Below are positions 1-10,958 of a stretch of 64,000 nucleotides of DNA, piece after piece. Position 1 is the first letter of the stretch. Each line of letters starts with the position of its first letter. The position numbers were made by a program, and so were the translations under genes. The stretch is from Bolinopsis microptera (Eukaryota; Ctenophora; Tentaculata; Lobata; Bolinopsidae). Below the pieces are notes generated by a model. That model worked only from the letters and a program-made list of their open reading frames with translations. It made no database searches and was not told the origin of the DNA. The DNA is taken from assembly GCF_026151205.1 (NCBI RefSeq), contig NC_087075.1:3074359-3138358 (forward strand). Direction: 5' to 3'.

Positions 1-127
1 ATTCGGCAACTGAACTTTATTAAATAGTTAATTCAAACCAACAGATGGGCTTTTGAATAACTATGACGTCTAAAAAGTGCAAAGCTTATAAACTATGCAA
101 CTACAATAAAAAAGTCAATAATTTCAG

Positions 128-1155
128 ATATCTGTGCACCTGGGTGGTATTCTCGCAATGGAGGAAAAGAGCCTAGCTGCCTGAGATGTGATCCCTCTGA
201 ATACCAACCATATCCTCAACAAACCCGATGTTTAGCCTGCGCTGGATCTGTGAATAGGGAAAAGACAGCTTGCTTGCCTGTAAGTGCCAATTTCAGGTGT
301 GGGCCTATTTCCATCACACTACCGTGGTTGAATAAGGGATCACCTATAGAATTTGCAGAAACCTGGGCAGGAAACAGAAGCTCAGTTAACTGTCCTGGAG
401 ATTCATACAAGAAACTTTACAAAGAGTGCACTGTAGAAGGATATTGGGATGATAACACTGACACCGATGAATGTGATTCCCCACTGTCATCTTGCTTGCA
501 ATCAGTACTTGAAGTTGAAAGTGACTTGAATGCAGACAAAGTACACGATCTCAACAAGGAACTGAACTGTGTTGCTGAAGCGGGAGCAGACATTATACTG
601 TCCCCCAGAGACACTCATGAAATTGTTGATCTTCTTTCGAAATTAACCAAACATCCTACTTCTGAGGTGAACGAGCTAAGTTTGGTCATGATAAGGTCAA
701 TGGAACATTTGAGGAGGGGAGAATCTAAATTTTTGAAGGAATCGGAGAAATCAGAGATAATAAAGATTTTGGAAACTGTATCCAAGTCCAATACAGAAGA
801 TAACATAATAACAACGGACTCGATTGTATTGCAATCAGTCACTCCGACCATGTCTAAAGAAAAACCTGCCATTAACCTGACAGCTCCGGAAACTGTCCCA
901 GCAGACGATCTTCCCATCATGCTAGATTTCGGAAACCAACGAGGACAAAAAATAAATGTGGCGGTCATGGATGAATCCTATAAAAAAATGCTGCCGAAAC
1001 CAACAACTCCAAATAGCACTTTGGGCTCTCCAATAGTCAACACAGGGAACAGTAAACAACCTAATTTCGTTAATTCAGGTTCAGTTGAAAAGCAAAATAG
1101 AATTAAAATCCATTTTAAAATCAAAGATTTAAACAAAGTTTTAATGCAATGTTGA
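128..1155 (+). pseudogene. Adhesion GPCR last exon, 3'-truncated copy (ectodomain only)
   Basis: The open frame runs from a splice acceptor at 126-127 (ATTTCAG) to a stop at 1153-1155. It is nearly identical to the exon beginning at 54502, differing by a few substitutions such as E to D at its first complete residue. It carries a cysteine-rich end of the ephrin-receptor-like repeat region (C-x-P-G-W-Y), a W/C segment resembling a hormone-receptor motif, and the first part of a GAIN-like domain. Homology stops at 1039, upstream of the GPS, and about 37 unrelated codons follow. There is no GPS and no membrane segment. If spliced to upstream exons outside the window it would give a soluble ectodomain; otherwise it is a duplication remnant. 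Upstream bases 1-127 match the intron before the intact exon. The high identity implies recent duplication. Confidence 0.8.
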
Positions 1156-3047
1156 TTATAACCTTGGAGACCTCTTTTTAGTTATAATGAAAAGCTCTAA
1201 TAGTAAAGCAATTTTATTGCAGAATTCAACCCTAGGCAGCGGGAACGAACTTTTAACTGACAAGACACGATGTTAAAGTGTTGATGAAGCTGAGGGCAGT
1301 GGCACTAATAGGGCACTAAGTGGGGTACAAAAAGCGGAAGAATACTTTTTGTTGACTTATTTAAACAAACCTGTTCTATCAATAATCCAATAAATATTAA
1401 CATTATCTACAGGCTTTATATACTTAAGCTGTTGAAATAACCACAGCCATAACACAAAAGCGAACTTCCTTTTGTGTTCGTTTTTATTAACCCTATTTTC
1501 AGGTACTACAATTACAGTAGGTACCTAGTTATTAATTTGAGTTGGTACACTTAATACTATTGTGAGGTTGACGTAGGTAGAATCCAGCTCAATCTACAAC
1601 ATTAACACTTGATAATAGATCCAAGCAAATATTAGAAACCTACCAGAAAAAAATCTGGCGCTTTCCATTCAAATGGAAAAAGCGAGAAGATCTTGAAAAC
1701 GTCAAATGATAAGTATCCTAAATTAAATCTAATAATAACCAACCCCAGGAACAAACACGATGCTGCAAAAGACTATATACGAATGTTGGCAACCAATAAT
1801 TGGAGAATTTAAGGTTTAAAAAATGTCCACTTTTAAAGTACTTTTTATAATATCCTTTTTTCTAGTTTCTGAATTCCTGAAAAATCCTTCAACTGTTGAT
1901 ACACACATTGTTATTGTTTATTTAATCTTATTTGTCCTAATTTGAACTGTTATCAAAATTTACTTTTGCATTCTTACATTAACTTTTGCTTTGATTACCA
2001 AAACTCTGTAGTATTATATATATAGAACCATATATATTATATAACCAACTATAATATGTCCCACTAAAAAATAAAATCACCATTTCAGAATCAGAAACGA
2101 TCAGCCTCATTGAATGAATAACCGGGAAAAAGATGCAGAACTCCCATCACTGTGAGACACAGTTGTGTTTATAAACATTATAAACTCAGCAAAGGCAGTT
2201 ACTAGTTAGCCTCTTGCCTTTGCTGTTAAGTAAATTTTATGCTAACTATGAAGGGTAAGTATTGGCAGTAAAAAGTAACTTTTAAAAACTAATTTTGAGT
2301 GACCGTAATAAAAGAATAAAAAAAATTTTTAAAAAAAATAATGCAAAAGATTTGACTGAACTGAACATATTGCCTGATCGTATTTTATGGAGAAAATTAT
2401 TTTAAATTATTATAAAATATAGTTCCAATATATTTATGTTATGTACGGAAGATATGTATAAACAACGTTTTATGTTTTAGAATTTTAAGTAATTGCCATT
2501 AATATGTTTTTTACGATCTTCTTGTAGACTTTATAATATCTTTAGGATTTTTTATATGTTAACTCAAGATAGTTTTGAGTGTGAATGATATTTAGGGATG
2601 AACGTTTTTAATGATTTCAAAGATATGAGTAGGACTTAATAGAGTTTTGTTAGTCACGTGACACATAACACGATCATTAGTCAGGTGACCACATTAACAT
2701 CACGTACTAAGAGATACGTTCATAATATACAGTAGTCCACGTGATCAATAGCGCACTCTTGCAATTTGACTTATTTAATAGTTCTGAATGTCAGCATACG
2801 TGAATACGAGTTCAATTCACACGAATTTATAGTAACCAGTATATACTAATGTAAGTATATCTTATCAAATTCAGAATTTGAGAGCACCACTTATATCTTC
2901 ACGGGTATTCTCAACAACGTGATCCCATATAAGGACCAGCTCCTCTATCCCAGACTACCCCTGAATACTAGCAGTAAGACTACAATTAGTGTTACTATTA
3001 TTTATATTACCTGTACTAGCTCGTCTCAAAGAAGTGCTGTAACTGTC
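1156..3047. other. AT-rich spacer, no gene seen
   Basis: No open frame with domain-like composition on either strand. It holds A/T-rich runs (for example 2310-2345) and several CACGTG/CAGGTG-like sites around 2655-2745. It lies between the truncated receptor copy and the 3' end of the FIG4-like gene, so part of it may be that gene's 3' flank. Confidence 0.5.
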
Positions 3048-3206
3048 TTAAAGGAAGCTCCCATGCGCTTCATCCCATATATGGGCATCACGTGCAACTA
3101 GCTCCATATCAGCTTCACTCTCTTTTAACGTTCTGTACTGTGTGTCCCCAATTACACCAGGTCTTTGCAGCTCGTTATGGTTGAGGCTAGTGGCAAACTC
3201 TCCTGA
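3048..3206 (-). CDS. FIG4: Probable C-terminal exon of the FIG4-like gene
   Basis: After CTTGTCAG an open frame reads EFATSLNHNELQRPGVIGD and continues as an acidic stretch ending at a TAA at 3048-3050. The FIG4 C-terminus is poorly conserved, so assignment rests on position and coding-like composition. Confidence 0.4.
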   Translation of the reverse strand, partial: SGEFATSLNHNELQRPGVIGDTQYRTLKESEADMELVARDAHIWDEAHGSFL

Positions 3207-6200
3207 CAAGGGTAATAGATCAAACTAACATATACTAACTTATCACAATCACTTCAATGGATGGTTTATGCCATAAAGGACTACATAATTGACTTTTTGT
3301 TAGGTTCCAGAAATATACAACCTCCTTGCCGGGTATACTGCTGTCGGAGCACCTGCCTCACCCACTCCAAGTAACCCGCTCCTTATATGGACATCACGTG
3401 GTATATAGATATAATAAACAATAAGCACTAACCCAGACACCCTGGGGTCCCACCATGAAGTGTAAGGATTGGAATAGTGGCAATTAGGAAAGGGGGGTAA
3501 GTAAGTGTCCTGAAGTTAAGGTCCCACAGAGACATTGCTGACTTTCCCACTTCATACATACCTGTAACATTTCCACGGGTTTAAATGGCTATTTAAGCAA
3601 CCCTTAAACATACCAATAAATAAATAAGATACACCTAATTTTAAAATTATTATTTAAATGAAAAATATAACTAATCTTTTTTCGCTCTAAAAAATTAGTA
3701 AAAAGTGAACAAAGTAGTAATATAAAGTGAACTATATTTAAAACCTAAAGAAACGAGTAATAAAGTGAACTACATTAACCTAACACTACCTTACTGCAAT
3801 TAACCTAAGAACAAGTGATAGCGTTCTGTTTTTCCGTAGTCTGTAAAAGCGTTGCGGTTAATAACGGTCAGACACTGTGTTAGTATATCGTATGAGTGAG
3901 AAGGTCCAGGGTTGTCTTTTGCGGTACCCTCGTATTCCTGTGAACATAGCTGTGAACCCCCGTATTGAAGAGCCTTGTGTCCACCGTGATCCCACATATA
4001 TCTCCTGACGGGAGTATAGGTTGGGGGGGAGGGGGGGGGGGGGGGGGGGGGGGGGGGTGGGGGGGGGGGGGGGGGGGGGGGGTGGGGAGGGGGCTGCTTG
4101 AAGGCAAATATACGGAATAAGAATTCACCATCCCAAAGATTGAATTCCAAAGAAAGCTTTTTATAAACTGAAAATCATCAGAATAATAAAAAGAGATTTT
4201 GGAAGATTTTTTGAAGAGGAGCTTTTCTGCCGGCCCCCCTTGACCAAAATATCGCATTTTGACTGAAAATTTGACCAGTGACCAATCAGTGAGTCGATGA
4301 GAGTGACACAAGGTCGCCACAAGGTACTGGAAGCAGAATATCCGGAGAAAACTTTGATGAATAGAAATTTTAAATATGCCCTAACCGGGTAAAACATGTT
4401 TATAAATAGTGTTATAATTTACTTCTAGTGAGTGTATACAAGGAGTGTTATAATTACTTCTAGTGAGTGTATACAAGAGTGTTATAATTACTTCTAGTGA
4501 GTTATAACAAGGAGTGTTATAATTACTTCTAGTGAGTGTATACAAGGATTGTTATAATTACTTTTTTAGTGAGTTTATACAAGGTGTTGTTATAATAACT
4601 TCTAGTGAGTGTATACACGGAGTGTTTAGAATTAACTTTTCTAGTGAGTGGGTATACAAGGAGTGTTATAATACTCTTCTAGTGAGTTTATACAAGGAGT
4701 GTTATAATACTTCTAGGACTGTATACAAGGAGTGTATACTACTTCTGTGAGTGTCTACAAGGATTTTATAATTACTTCTAGTGAGTGTATACAAGGAGTG
4801 TTATAATGCACTCTAGTGAGTGATACAAGGAGTGTTATAATTTACTTCTAGTGAGTGTATACAAGGATTGTTTATAATTACTTTCTAGTGATGTATACAA
4901 GGAGTGGTCAATAATTACTTCTAGTGAGTTTTATACAAGGAGTGTTATAATTTACTCTAGTGAGTGTATACAAGGAGTGTTATAAATTACTTTCTAGTGA
5001 GTTTATAACAAGAGTGTTATAATTACGTCTAGTGAGTTTTTAATAAAAGGAGTGTTTATAATTACTTCTAGTGAGTGTATACCAGGATGTTATAATTACT
5101 TTCTAGTGAGTTTTATACAAGGAGTGTTATAAATTTCTTCTAGTGAGTGTATACCAGGAGTGTTTATAATTACTATCTAGTGAGTAGATACAAGGAGTTG
5201 TTATAATTAACTTCTAGTGATGTTATACAAGGAGTGTTATAATTAACTTCTATGAGTGTAGACAAGGAGTGTTAAAATTAATTCTAGTGAGTTTATACAA
5301 GGAGGTGTTATAATTACTTCTAGTGAGTGTATACAAGGAGTGTTAATATTTACTTCTAGTGATGTAACCAAGGAGTGTTATAATTACTTCTAGTGAGGTA
5401 TAACAAGGAAGTGTTATACTTAACTTCTAGTGAGTGTATACAAGGAGTGTTTTAATTACTTCTAGTGAGTGTATACAAGGAGTGTTATAATGAACTTTCT
5501 AGTGAGTGTATACAAGAGGTTATAATTTCTTCTAGTGAGTGTATACATGGAGTGTTATCGTCCATTCCGGTGAAGATAATAACTCCTAGTACCATTAGCT
5601 GATGTCCCAGTGCTACCTCCCCAACACAAACGAGCCTGTTTAGTCCTGTCAAGACATCCACAACAGTTCGTTCTTACCTGCTCCTGAAAATAAGGAGGAT
5701 ATTAGTGCTCCTGAAAATGGTGACGTATTACTGCTCCCTGAAAAAGAAGAGGTAATACATGCTCTGAAAATGAGAGGTAATACTGCTCCTGAAAATAAGG
5801 AGATATTTACTGCCCCTAAAAATTAGGAGGTATTGACTCCCCCTGAAAATTAGGAGAAAGTACTGCCCCTAGAAAATGAGAAGGTATTACTGCTCCTGAA
5901 AATAAGGAGAATATCGTAAAAGAAGGAGATGTCATGTTTAAAATCATAAGGAACGTCTTTTATTATTATACCACGTATATATATTAGCGAGCGTTTTAAG
6001 AAACTACTACTAATACTTCGTTTAAGATAGTTGAAGGACTATACCACGGGTTTTAGCGTCCTAGCACATTCCTACCTGTCTGATAAGCCCTTTAGCATCA
6101 CTGCATACTTGTCCCGTCCCACTCCGTCCAAAAAACCTCTTATCTGATCAGGGTAGATCTATGGTGACATGTGGAAGATTCCGTGTTCTTGAAGTGTTCT

Positions 6201-9200
6201 TGGCGACCTCCTCCAGCTTTCTCCCTCACGTTGTGGCCTTATCCTTGTAGTTTTAAGTACTTGGACATGCAAACCCACAGTAACTTATCTTGTGTCGAGT
6301 AGCTAGATTAGTGTAAATTAGTTTGTATAGTCTATCATTTGCTGATACTCGGTGACTGTAAAACTAAATTAAGATATTACACAATAGTTACAGATACTGG
6401 TATTTAAAAATGCGATATAAAGTTCAAACTAACTTGATTGGAAGGAACTACTGGTTGAGTAACCTAACTTGATTGGAAGGAACTGGTTGAGGTAACAACT
6501 TGATTGGAAGAACTGGTTGAGGTAACTAACTTGATTGGAAGGAACTGGTTGAGGTAACTAACTTGATTGGAAGGAACTGGTTGAGGTAACAACTTGGATT
6601 GGAAGGAACTGGTTGAGGAACTAACTGATTGGAAGGAACTGGTTGAGGGTAACTAACTTGAATTGGAACGAACTGTTGAGGTAACTAACTTGATTGGAAG
6701 GAACTGGTTGAGTTTATTTAACTTGATTGGAAGGAACTGGTTGAGATACTAACTTGATTGGAAGAAATGGGTTGAGGTTACTAACTTGATTGGAAGAACT
6801 GGTTGAAAGGTTACTAACTTGATTGAAGGAACGTTTGAGGTTACGAACTTGATTGAAGGAACTGATTTGATTTGAAAACTTTTTACAAAATAGCAAGTAT
6901 ACAAAATGTACAGCAATTCGAACAAACATATAAAATGTCCGAAATGGTATAGAAATGCTAAAAGCGTGGGTCAGTGTGAGAGACACATGTAACAGAGGAC
7001 AAACTTTCGGACGAGGAGTTTTTGCCTCCCAAAGTCTCAATATCATCACCTCCACCGAGTAATGAAATTAATGAAATGTGAAAAGTGTGAAACAATCCAA
7101 ATAATAATGTATGTAGACTAATATAATTGGTCCTCTCAAATACAGATAACGTCCGTAAACTCGTAATAATACCCCTACAAGTAACATATTATAACTGATC
7201 ATGTCCGAGAAACAGAATCCGTCATCATGGTGGCCTTCTAACCCGCCGGCTACAGACCTTCCGTTACGATGTAGTGGTCGAATGAGTCTGTTCACCTCTT
7301 CTTCCTTCAGGTCAGTTTACACGTTCTTCCTTGCTGCACGCTCTCCTGGATCTATCAGACAGATCCAACATTTTTGTGTGCATGCAGCAGCCATCTCGAG
7401 TCTCCTGTTTTCATCAGAAGTCTGATGAACTGCTGTTGACTTGGGACGGTGATCTTGACTGGTCGATAGCCGTGATACATGGCCCTTCCAGCCGACTCTA
7501 GTCGCTTCAAAATGAGGTTTCCTCCCCCGATCTTCCTCCATATGCGGTTACCAGAGCTGGAAGCCTGTTCTTCATCTCCTCTGTCTTTCAGTCCAAACTC
7601 TAATCAGATTCTTGCTCCTGTCCGCCTCTGCAGCCACACTCTTCATTACATTCTTCAGAATTTTTACTGTGCAGACCGCGCCACTTGTGCTGTTCTTTTT
7701 TGTACAGCTGCACTGTAACTCTTAATCGGTCCCACCGTTGTTTGTACTGTCTCTTCACTGACGTCTTAAACAACTGGTATTTGTTCGTTCCTTCCACAGC
7801 AACTGGTCCTGCAACCTGAACATCTGTTCCTTGGCTGCTATGCTTCCGTCTTGAGGCACTCAACGATGTCCATCATAGCGCTCATCTGACTTACTCTGCC
7901 GTCAAACGAGGTCTGCTGCTTGAATAACCCAGTTTTGCCATATACCTTTTATAGATAGACGGAGACATGAGTATTTCTTGGTCAGAATTCTCCACGAATT
8001 CGAAGTTGTCTAATTTCAGTGTTCTCTTGCCATCGAAGTGAACCATCTATTCAGCACAGCCCTCTACATCTGCCTTTTCTTTTCGTAGTTTGAAATCCGT
8101 GATTTTCTTCTAAGATCGGGTCAAATTCAGATCATCCTCCATGTTGTACTAGTATAATAATGTACAAGTACACACGCAAAGGCTAACTACGCGGTAGCAG
8201 CAGACTGAACTTATCGCTAAGTTACAAAAGATAAGAGAGCCTCGATAATTGCAACGTAAGCTACACACCACTACACACACGGTTGAGGTAACTAATCTTG
8301 ATTGAGGTAACTAACTTTGATTGAAGGAACTGGTTGAGGCTACTAACTTGATTGGAAGAACTGTTTGAGGTTTACTAACTTGATTGGAAGGAACTGTTGA
8401 AGGTTACTAACTTGATTGGAAGGCACTGGTTGAGGTACTAACTGATTGGAAGGAAACTGGATGAGGTTCCTAACTTGATTGGAAAACCTGGTTGAGGTAA
8501 CCAACAGTCTGAGTCAGCACCTGAGTCAGGCTGTCCTCTCGTGGTTCTTCTCTCTTTAATACTCTTCAGCATGTTGAAGATGTAGATAGACTCCCGTACT
8601 GGGACATGAGCGTGTTGAAGTGCATCGCCGCAATGCGGAAGTACGGGGCTGACCCGGCTGAAATCACTAATCGGCGGCTTCGGACCTGGAGGGGTTGTCT
8701 AAACAGATAACAGTAACGAGATACGAAATGTTTATTAAGCAGAGCTTTCAAAATAAATGGTAAAATCAACTTCATAATGTTATCAAGTAATTATAGAATG
8801 AATATTATATAATTCCCCAATAGTTATACACTCAAAGTGGCTGTAATAAAACTGAATAATATTGATGTAATTACCATGGTGCCCCTAGTACCTGATGCCA
8901 GAAAAGCAGGGTACTGAACCTCTCAACTGTACGTAAGCTGTTAGCTTAGGAACCTGGTGTTAAAAAAGTTATTTAAACGTCAGAATAAATTGATATGAAT
9001 CATCTGACATGAAATGGTTATATTTTAAATTTCACGATCAGTACTGCAAATTATACTAAAAATGTCAAACAATTTAATAAATTAGAATAAGCTAATAGCG
9101 CCAACACTACTATAATACACTAACTATAACATACATGTGTGATAATAAGTACCTGTGGTGGTGAAGCGCTAGCATCATGCACCACTTGTTCTGTCTCTAC

Positions 9201-10852
9201 CTCATTTGCTAACATCACCTGACATCGTTCATACCTGTAACAACAATAGAATAACATCTGCTATCATTCCTGTAACATTCCAAGGCATTTAGAATATTTA
9301 ACATAAAGTCGTAGTACAATAAATGAGAGAGAGAGAGAGAGATCTGGTAGCCACACAACGAACCTCTCTTTAAAAAGCGAGTTTCCAGCGTATTTAGAGT
9401 ATCGCCCTACTATAAGTGGGGTTTATTAGTCAGGTAGATGCGCTTCCCAAAGACCGAGAGGTTGATTGGCTTATAAAACCGTAGACCAAAGTGGAACTAG
9501 CCACTCTCGAGGCCACTTTGTCTATATACCCTCCACCTGGTAAACAAAGTAACATAACTTGTATAACGTGAGTAATCAGGATAATATAAATATGTTGAAA
9601 TTTTCAATTTGAGTTGAGGATGACAGTTTTTTAAAATTCCAAACAAACTTTAAATGCCACAATTCATTAACCTTATCGTGTTAAGAGATCTGCTATAAAC
9701 CTCACCTCTAAGTTATCAATTTTAGGGAAACCTCACCTCTAAGTTATAAAGTTTAAAGTAACCCTCCACATCTAAGTTATCAACGTTAAGTAATCCTCAC
9801 CTCTAATTTATAAAGTTATGTAAACCTCACCTCTAAGTTATCAACTTTAGGTAAACCCTCACCTCTAAGTTATAAAAGTTTTAAGTAAACCTCACCTCTC
9901 AAGCATGTGCATGTTCCACACAAACTTCTTCATTAAAGTTTAGAATAACAGCGCGTTTTCCAACCAAACACAGATCACCAGGAGCTGTCTGTACAGGACC
10001 CACAACCCACCGGTACAGGGACCCATGTTCTGCTGTATTGTCCTGAAATATTGGGAAATCTACAATAAGTGAGAATATTCAGAAATATTGGATTTGTTTT
10101 CTCAGATCGAGCCTTAGTTTCAATTAAATCCAGATGATTTCTTCTCACAGTGATTTGAAGTAGTGTTACTTTCATAGATATCAAACATTTGGTGGTACAA
10201 AAAACAAGTAACTATACCTAATTGCTGTCCACAATGAAAAGACAAACAAGACGAACACCTGGTAATAACCGGGTGTAGCAAATAGAAGTTGCTTGAGAGT
10301 CGAGACTGTTAAAGTATTTGATGTATCGTTTTTCCTCGCACTGTTGTTCGATAGAGTTTTTTTCCGGGACAGTTCAGTCAGTGCTATGTCTTCTCTCTAC
10401 AGGCAGTTAAAACTCAAACTCAATCCTGAGTCGCTGTAATCATTAAAATCACAGCGACTCAGGATCAATTTAAAACCGAAGCCACCTAACATTTCGGAGT
10501 CAAATTGAAATATAGCGAGAATTTAACGACTCCAACTACTGAAATTTAAAACTTGAAGAGTGAGTAAAGAGTTGAATCTTACCTTATAGATAAGATGCCC
10601 ACCAATCTGAGCAACTTTTCCTTCTCCGTGTGATAAGAACCATGTAGTAACTTGTGTGAACTTTCACAAAACCCACAACCCAAACGCCATCAACAAACTT
10701 CTTTAGCTGGGGCGTCTTTGATACTTTTCTTTTTTTGGATCACAGTCCACTGCATTTAGTATAGTCTGCATTTTCAAGAACTTACGTACTGTGTTACAAT
10801 CATGGTCAATGTCAGCTCCTTTGGGTTCAACCGACTTATCGGCAGAAAACAT
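3048..10852 (-). CDS. FIG4: FIG4-like polyphosphoinositide phosphatase (SAC domain), spliced, frameshifted in this sequence
   Basis: FIG4 is a SAC-family phosphatase that converts PtdIns(3,5)P2 to PtdIns3P on endolysosomes in complex with PIKfyve and VAC14. Eleven blocks on the minus strand match FIG4 in the correct order from 10852 down to about 3.0 kb: the VLITRRRK...IGGHLIYK region, RYIKYFNSLD, FVWN, RFLKRG, ANEVETEQ, a KPPIS...HFN...YGS block, an NTGIFH-like block, the catalytic C-x5-R-T signature, DHG...LQYGGSQL, and SLWDL...WWDP. Several blocks end in consensus GT/AG sites. Most need one or more single-base indels to stay in frame. The indels also occur in neighbouring non-coding repeats, so sequencing error is at least as likely as pseudogene decay. 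Introns are rich in minisatellites. The N-terminal exon(s) were not found. Confidence 0.85.
3424..3561 (-). CDS. FIG4: FIG4-like exon: SLWDL...SWWDP
   Basis: Acceptor TTACAG beside 3561. Joined in phase 1 to the previous exon it gives FLGMYEVGKSAMSLWDLNFR. A one-base shift later yields NPYTSWWDPRVSG. This matches FLGVFHPTEGKPHLWEL ... YTYWWTPEV in FIG4. Confidence 0.8.
3805..4004 (-). CDS. FIG4: FIG4-like exon: DHGGHKALQYGGSQL
   Basis: A clean 200-base exon bounded by CGTCAG and a GTTAAT donor. It encodes MWDHGGHKALQYGGSQL... and ends ...TERYHLFLG, matching YEDHGDTLSLQYGGSQL ... INLFLG of FIG4. The polypyrimidine tract upstream of the acceptor (on the minus strand) is the rc of the 4023-4093 poly-G run. 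Confidence 0.9.
4023..4093 (+). repeat. Near-continuous poly-G tract (71 nt)
   Basis: Only isolated A or T bases interrupt the G run. It sits 19 bases beyond the DHGG exon and on the minus strand forms the polypyrimidine tract before its acceptor. It could form G-quadruplexes, and its exact length is unreliable. Confidence 0.9.
4400..5555 (+). repeat. 35-bp minisatellite, about 33 copies
   Basis: Unit TCTAGTGAGTGTATACAAGG plus AGTGTTATAATTACT, repeated head to tail in a FIG4-like intron. Most copies differ by single-base insertions or deletions rather than substitutions. Confidence 0.95.
5570..5683 (-). CDS. FIG4: FIG4-like exon with C-x5-R-T catalytic signature
   Basis: After acceptor TTTCAG it reads EQVRTNCCGCLDRT, then in a shifted frame VALGHQLMVLGVI. 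SAC phosphatases have RTNCVDCLDRTN; here the nucleophilic Cys and the Arg-Thr are kept, and the two changed residues (CG for VD) result from two neighbouring one-base indels. The following segment matches the CALAYQLYSLGLI stretch. Confidence 0.85.
5684..5915 (+). repeat. 26-bp minisatellite, about 9 copies
   Basis: Unit close to TGCTCCTGAAAATAAGGAGG plus TATTAC, directly abutting the catalytic exon. Its CTCCTGAAAA part contains the exon's acceptor sequence in reverse complement, so each copy offers a possible acceptor. Confidence 0.85.
6076..6262 (-). CDS. FIG4: FIG4-like exon upstream of the catalytic signature
   Basis: In combined frames it reads NVREKLEEVAKNT and TLQEHGIFH, similar to [20 protein letters not shown], and ends KGLIRQ at a GTAGGA donor. 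Identity is moderate and several indels are implied, so it is assigned mainly by position. Confidence 0.5.
6425..6875 (+). repeat. 32-bp minisatellite, about 14 copies (block 1)
   Basis: Unit GGAAGGAACTGGTTGAGGTA plus ACTAACTTGATT. The same unit reappears at 8282-8505, with a retroelement remnant between the blocks. Confidence 0.95.
7150..8150 (-). pseudogene. Degenerate LINE ORF1-like protein
   Basis: Combining minus-strand frames from ATG near 8141 gives MEDDLNLTRS, a KRTLKLDNFEF segment, an RSKNLI-like segment and finally a D-P-G-E-R-A-A-R-K motif followed by a Y-I-V-like end. The DRSPEERAARK-type motif and RRM-like layout are typical of ORF1 proteins of CR1/L1-type retroelements. Stops and frameshifts are frequent. 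It separates the two halves of a 32-bp minisatellite inside a FIG4-like intron and is oriented like the host gene. Confidence 0.55.
8282..8505 (+). repeat. 32-bp minisatellite, about 7 copies (block 2)
   Basis: Same unit as 6425-6875. It ends next to the KPPIS exon of the FIG4-like gene. Confidence 0.9.
8505..8690 (-). CDS. FIG4: FIG4-like exon: KPPIS...LHFNTLMSQYGS block
   Basis: Three frames in succession give PKPPIS, AAMHFNTLMSQYG and IYIFNMLKSIKERR. These match PKPPITLDQADPF...[27 protein letters not shown] in FIG4. Base composition is richer in G/C than the flanks. Confidence 0.75.
9153..9234 (-). CDS. FIG4: FIG4-like exon: ANEVETEQ block
   Basis: ANEVETEQVVHDAS is read directly, with a GTACTT donor just below 9153 and an acceptor TTACAG above the block. 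ANEVETEQ is a near-invariant FIG4/SAC segment. The first codons (GMNDV) lie in a different frame. Confidence 0.8.
9326..9342 (+). repeat. (GA)n microsatellite
   Basis: Short run of GA dinucleotides in a FIG4-like intron. Confidence 0.9.
9360..9535 (-). CDS. FIG4: FIG4-like exon: ...RFLKRG block
   Basis: Reads a F-G-K-R-I-Y-L-T-N segment, then in shifted frames SKYAG and TRFLKRG. This matches the I-Y-G-R-P-V-Y ... SKFAGTRFLKRG segment of FIG4. At least two indels are needed. Confidence 0.7.
9690..9895 (+). repeat. About 30-bp minisatellite containing a splice-donor copy
   Basis: About seven units of CCTCACCTCTAAGTTATCAA plus a short A/T part. Read on the minus strand each unit contains AGAGGTGAGG, matching the donor of the exon ending at 9896. 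Confidence 0.85.
9896..10045 (-). CDS. FIG4: FIG4-like exon: MKKFVWN block
   Basis: Acceptor TTTCAG next to 10045; donor GTGAGG at 9890-9895. The last frame reads MKKFVWNMHMLE, matching the MKYVWNGELL region of FIG4. The first part is in another frame, implying an indel. The adjacent minisatellite repeats copies of the donor sequence. Confidence 0.6.
10258..10345 (-). CDS. FIG4: FIG4-like exon: EEKRYIKYFNSLD block
   Basis: Translates as EEKRYIKYFNSLD followed by S-x-A-T-S in a shifted frame, aligning with the ARYLRIFQNVDLSNNFYF region of vertebrate FIG4. Splice limits were not resolved; the end is out of frame. Confidence 0.6.
10583..10852 (-). CDS. FIG4: FIG4-like exon: N-terminal SAC region
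   Basis: Reads MFSADKSVEPKG... and then, after a shift inside an A-run (about 10728-10737), VDGVWVVGFVKVHTSYYMVL followed by ITRRRK. A second shift gives VAQIGGHLIYK, ending at a GTAAG donor (10579-10582). The GG-H-IYK segment is characteristic of FIG4. The upstream exon limit is uncertain. Confidence 0.8.
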
Positions 10853-10958
10853 AATAGTGTCAGGAATATGGAAAATAAAATATAGTATTAATTAAAGAGC
10901 TATGATATATTTTTTTGATCAAGGCAAACGTTTTCGTTAGGGTCATTTTATTAATGTA

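Noticed and set aside
2919-3101. 60-codon plus-strand frame
   Set aside because: No domain, and it overlaps the likely minus-strand C-terminal exon of the FIG4-like gene.
3800-4320. Two overlapping minus-strand frames with long proline runs
   Set aside because: The prolines come from the poly-G tract; only the part below 4004 (DHGG...FLG) is a real exon.
4400-5555. Regular repeat array resembling a CRISPR at first sight
   Set aside because: Units are contiguous with no unique spacers, in a eukaryotic intron: a minisatellite.
7201-7718. Plus-strand frames 7201-7425 and 7479-7718
   Set aside because: The minus strand carries the ORF1-like signal with the expected motif order; the plus frames are antisense.
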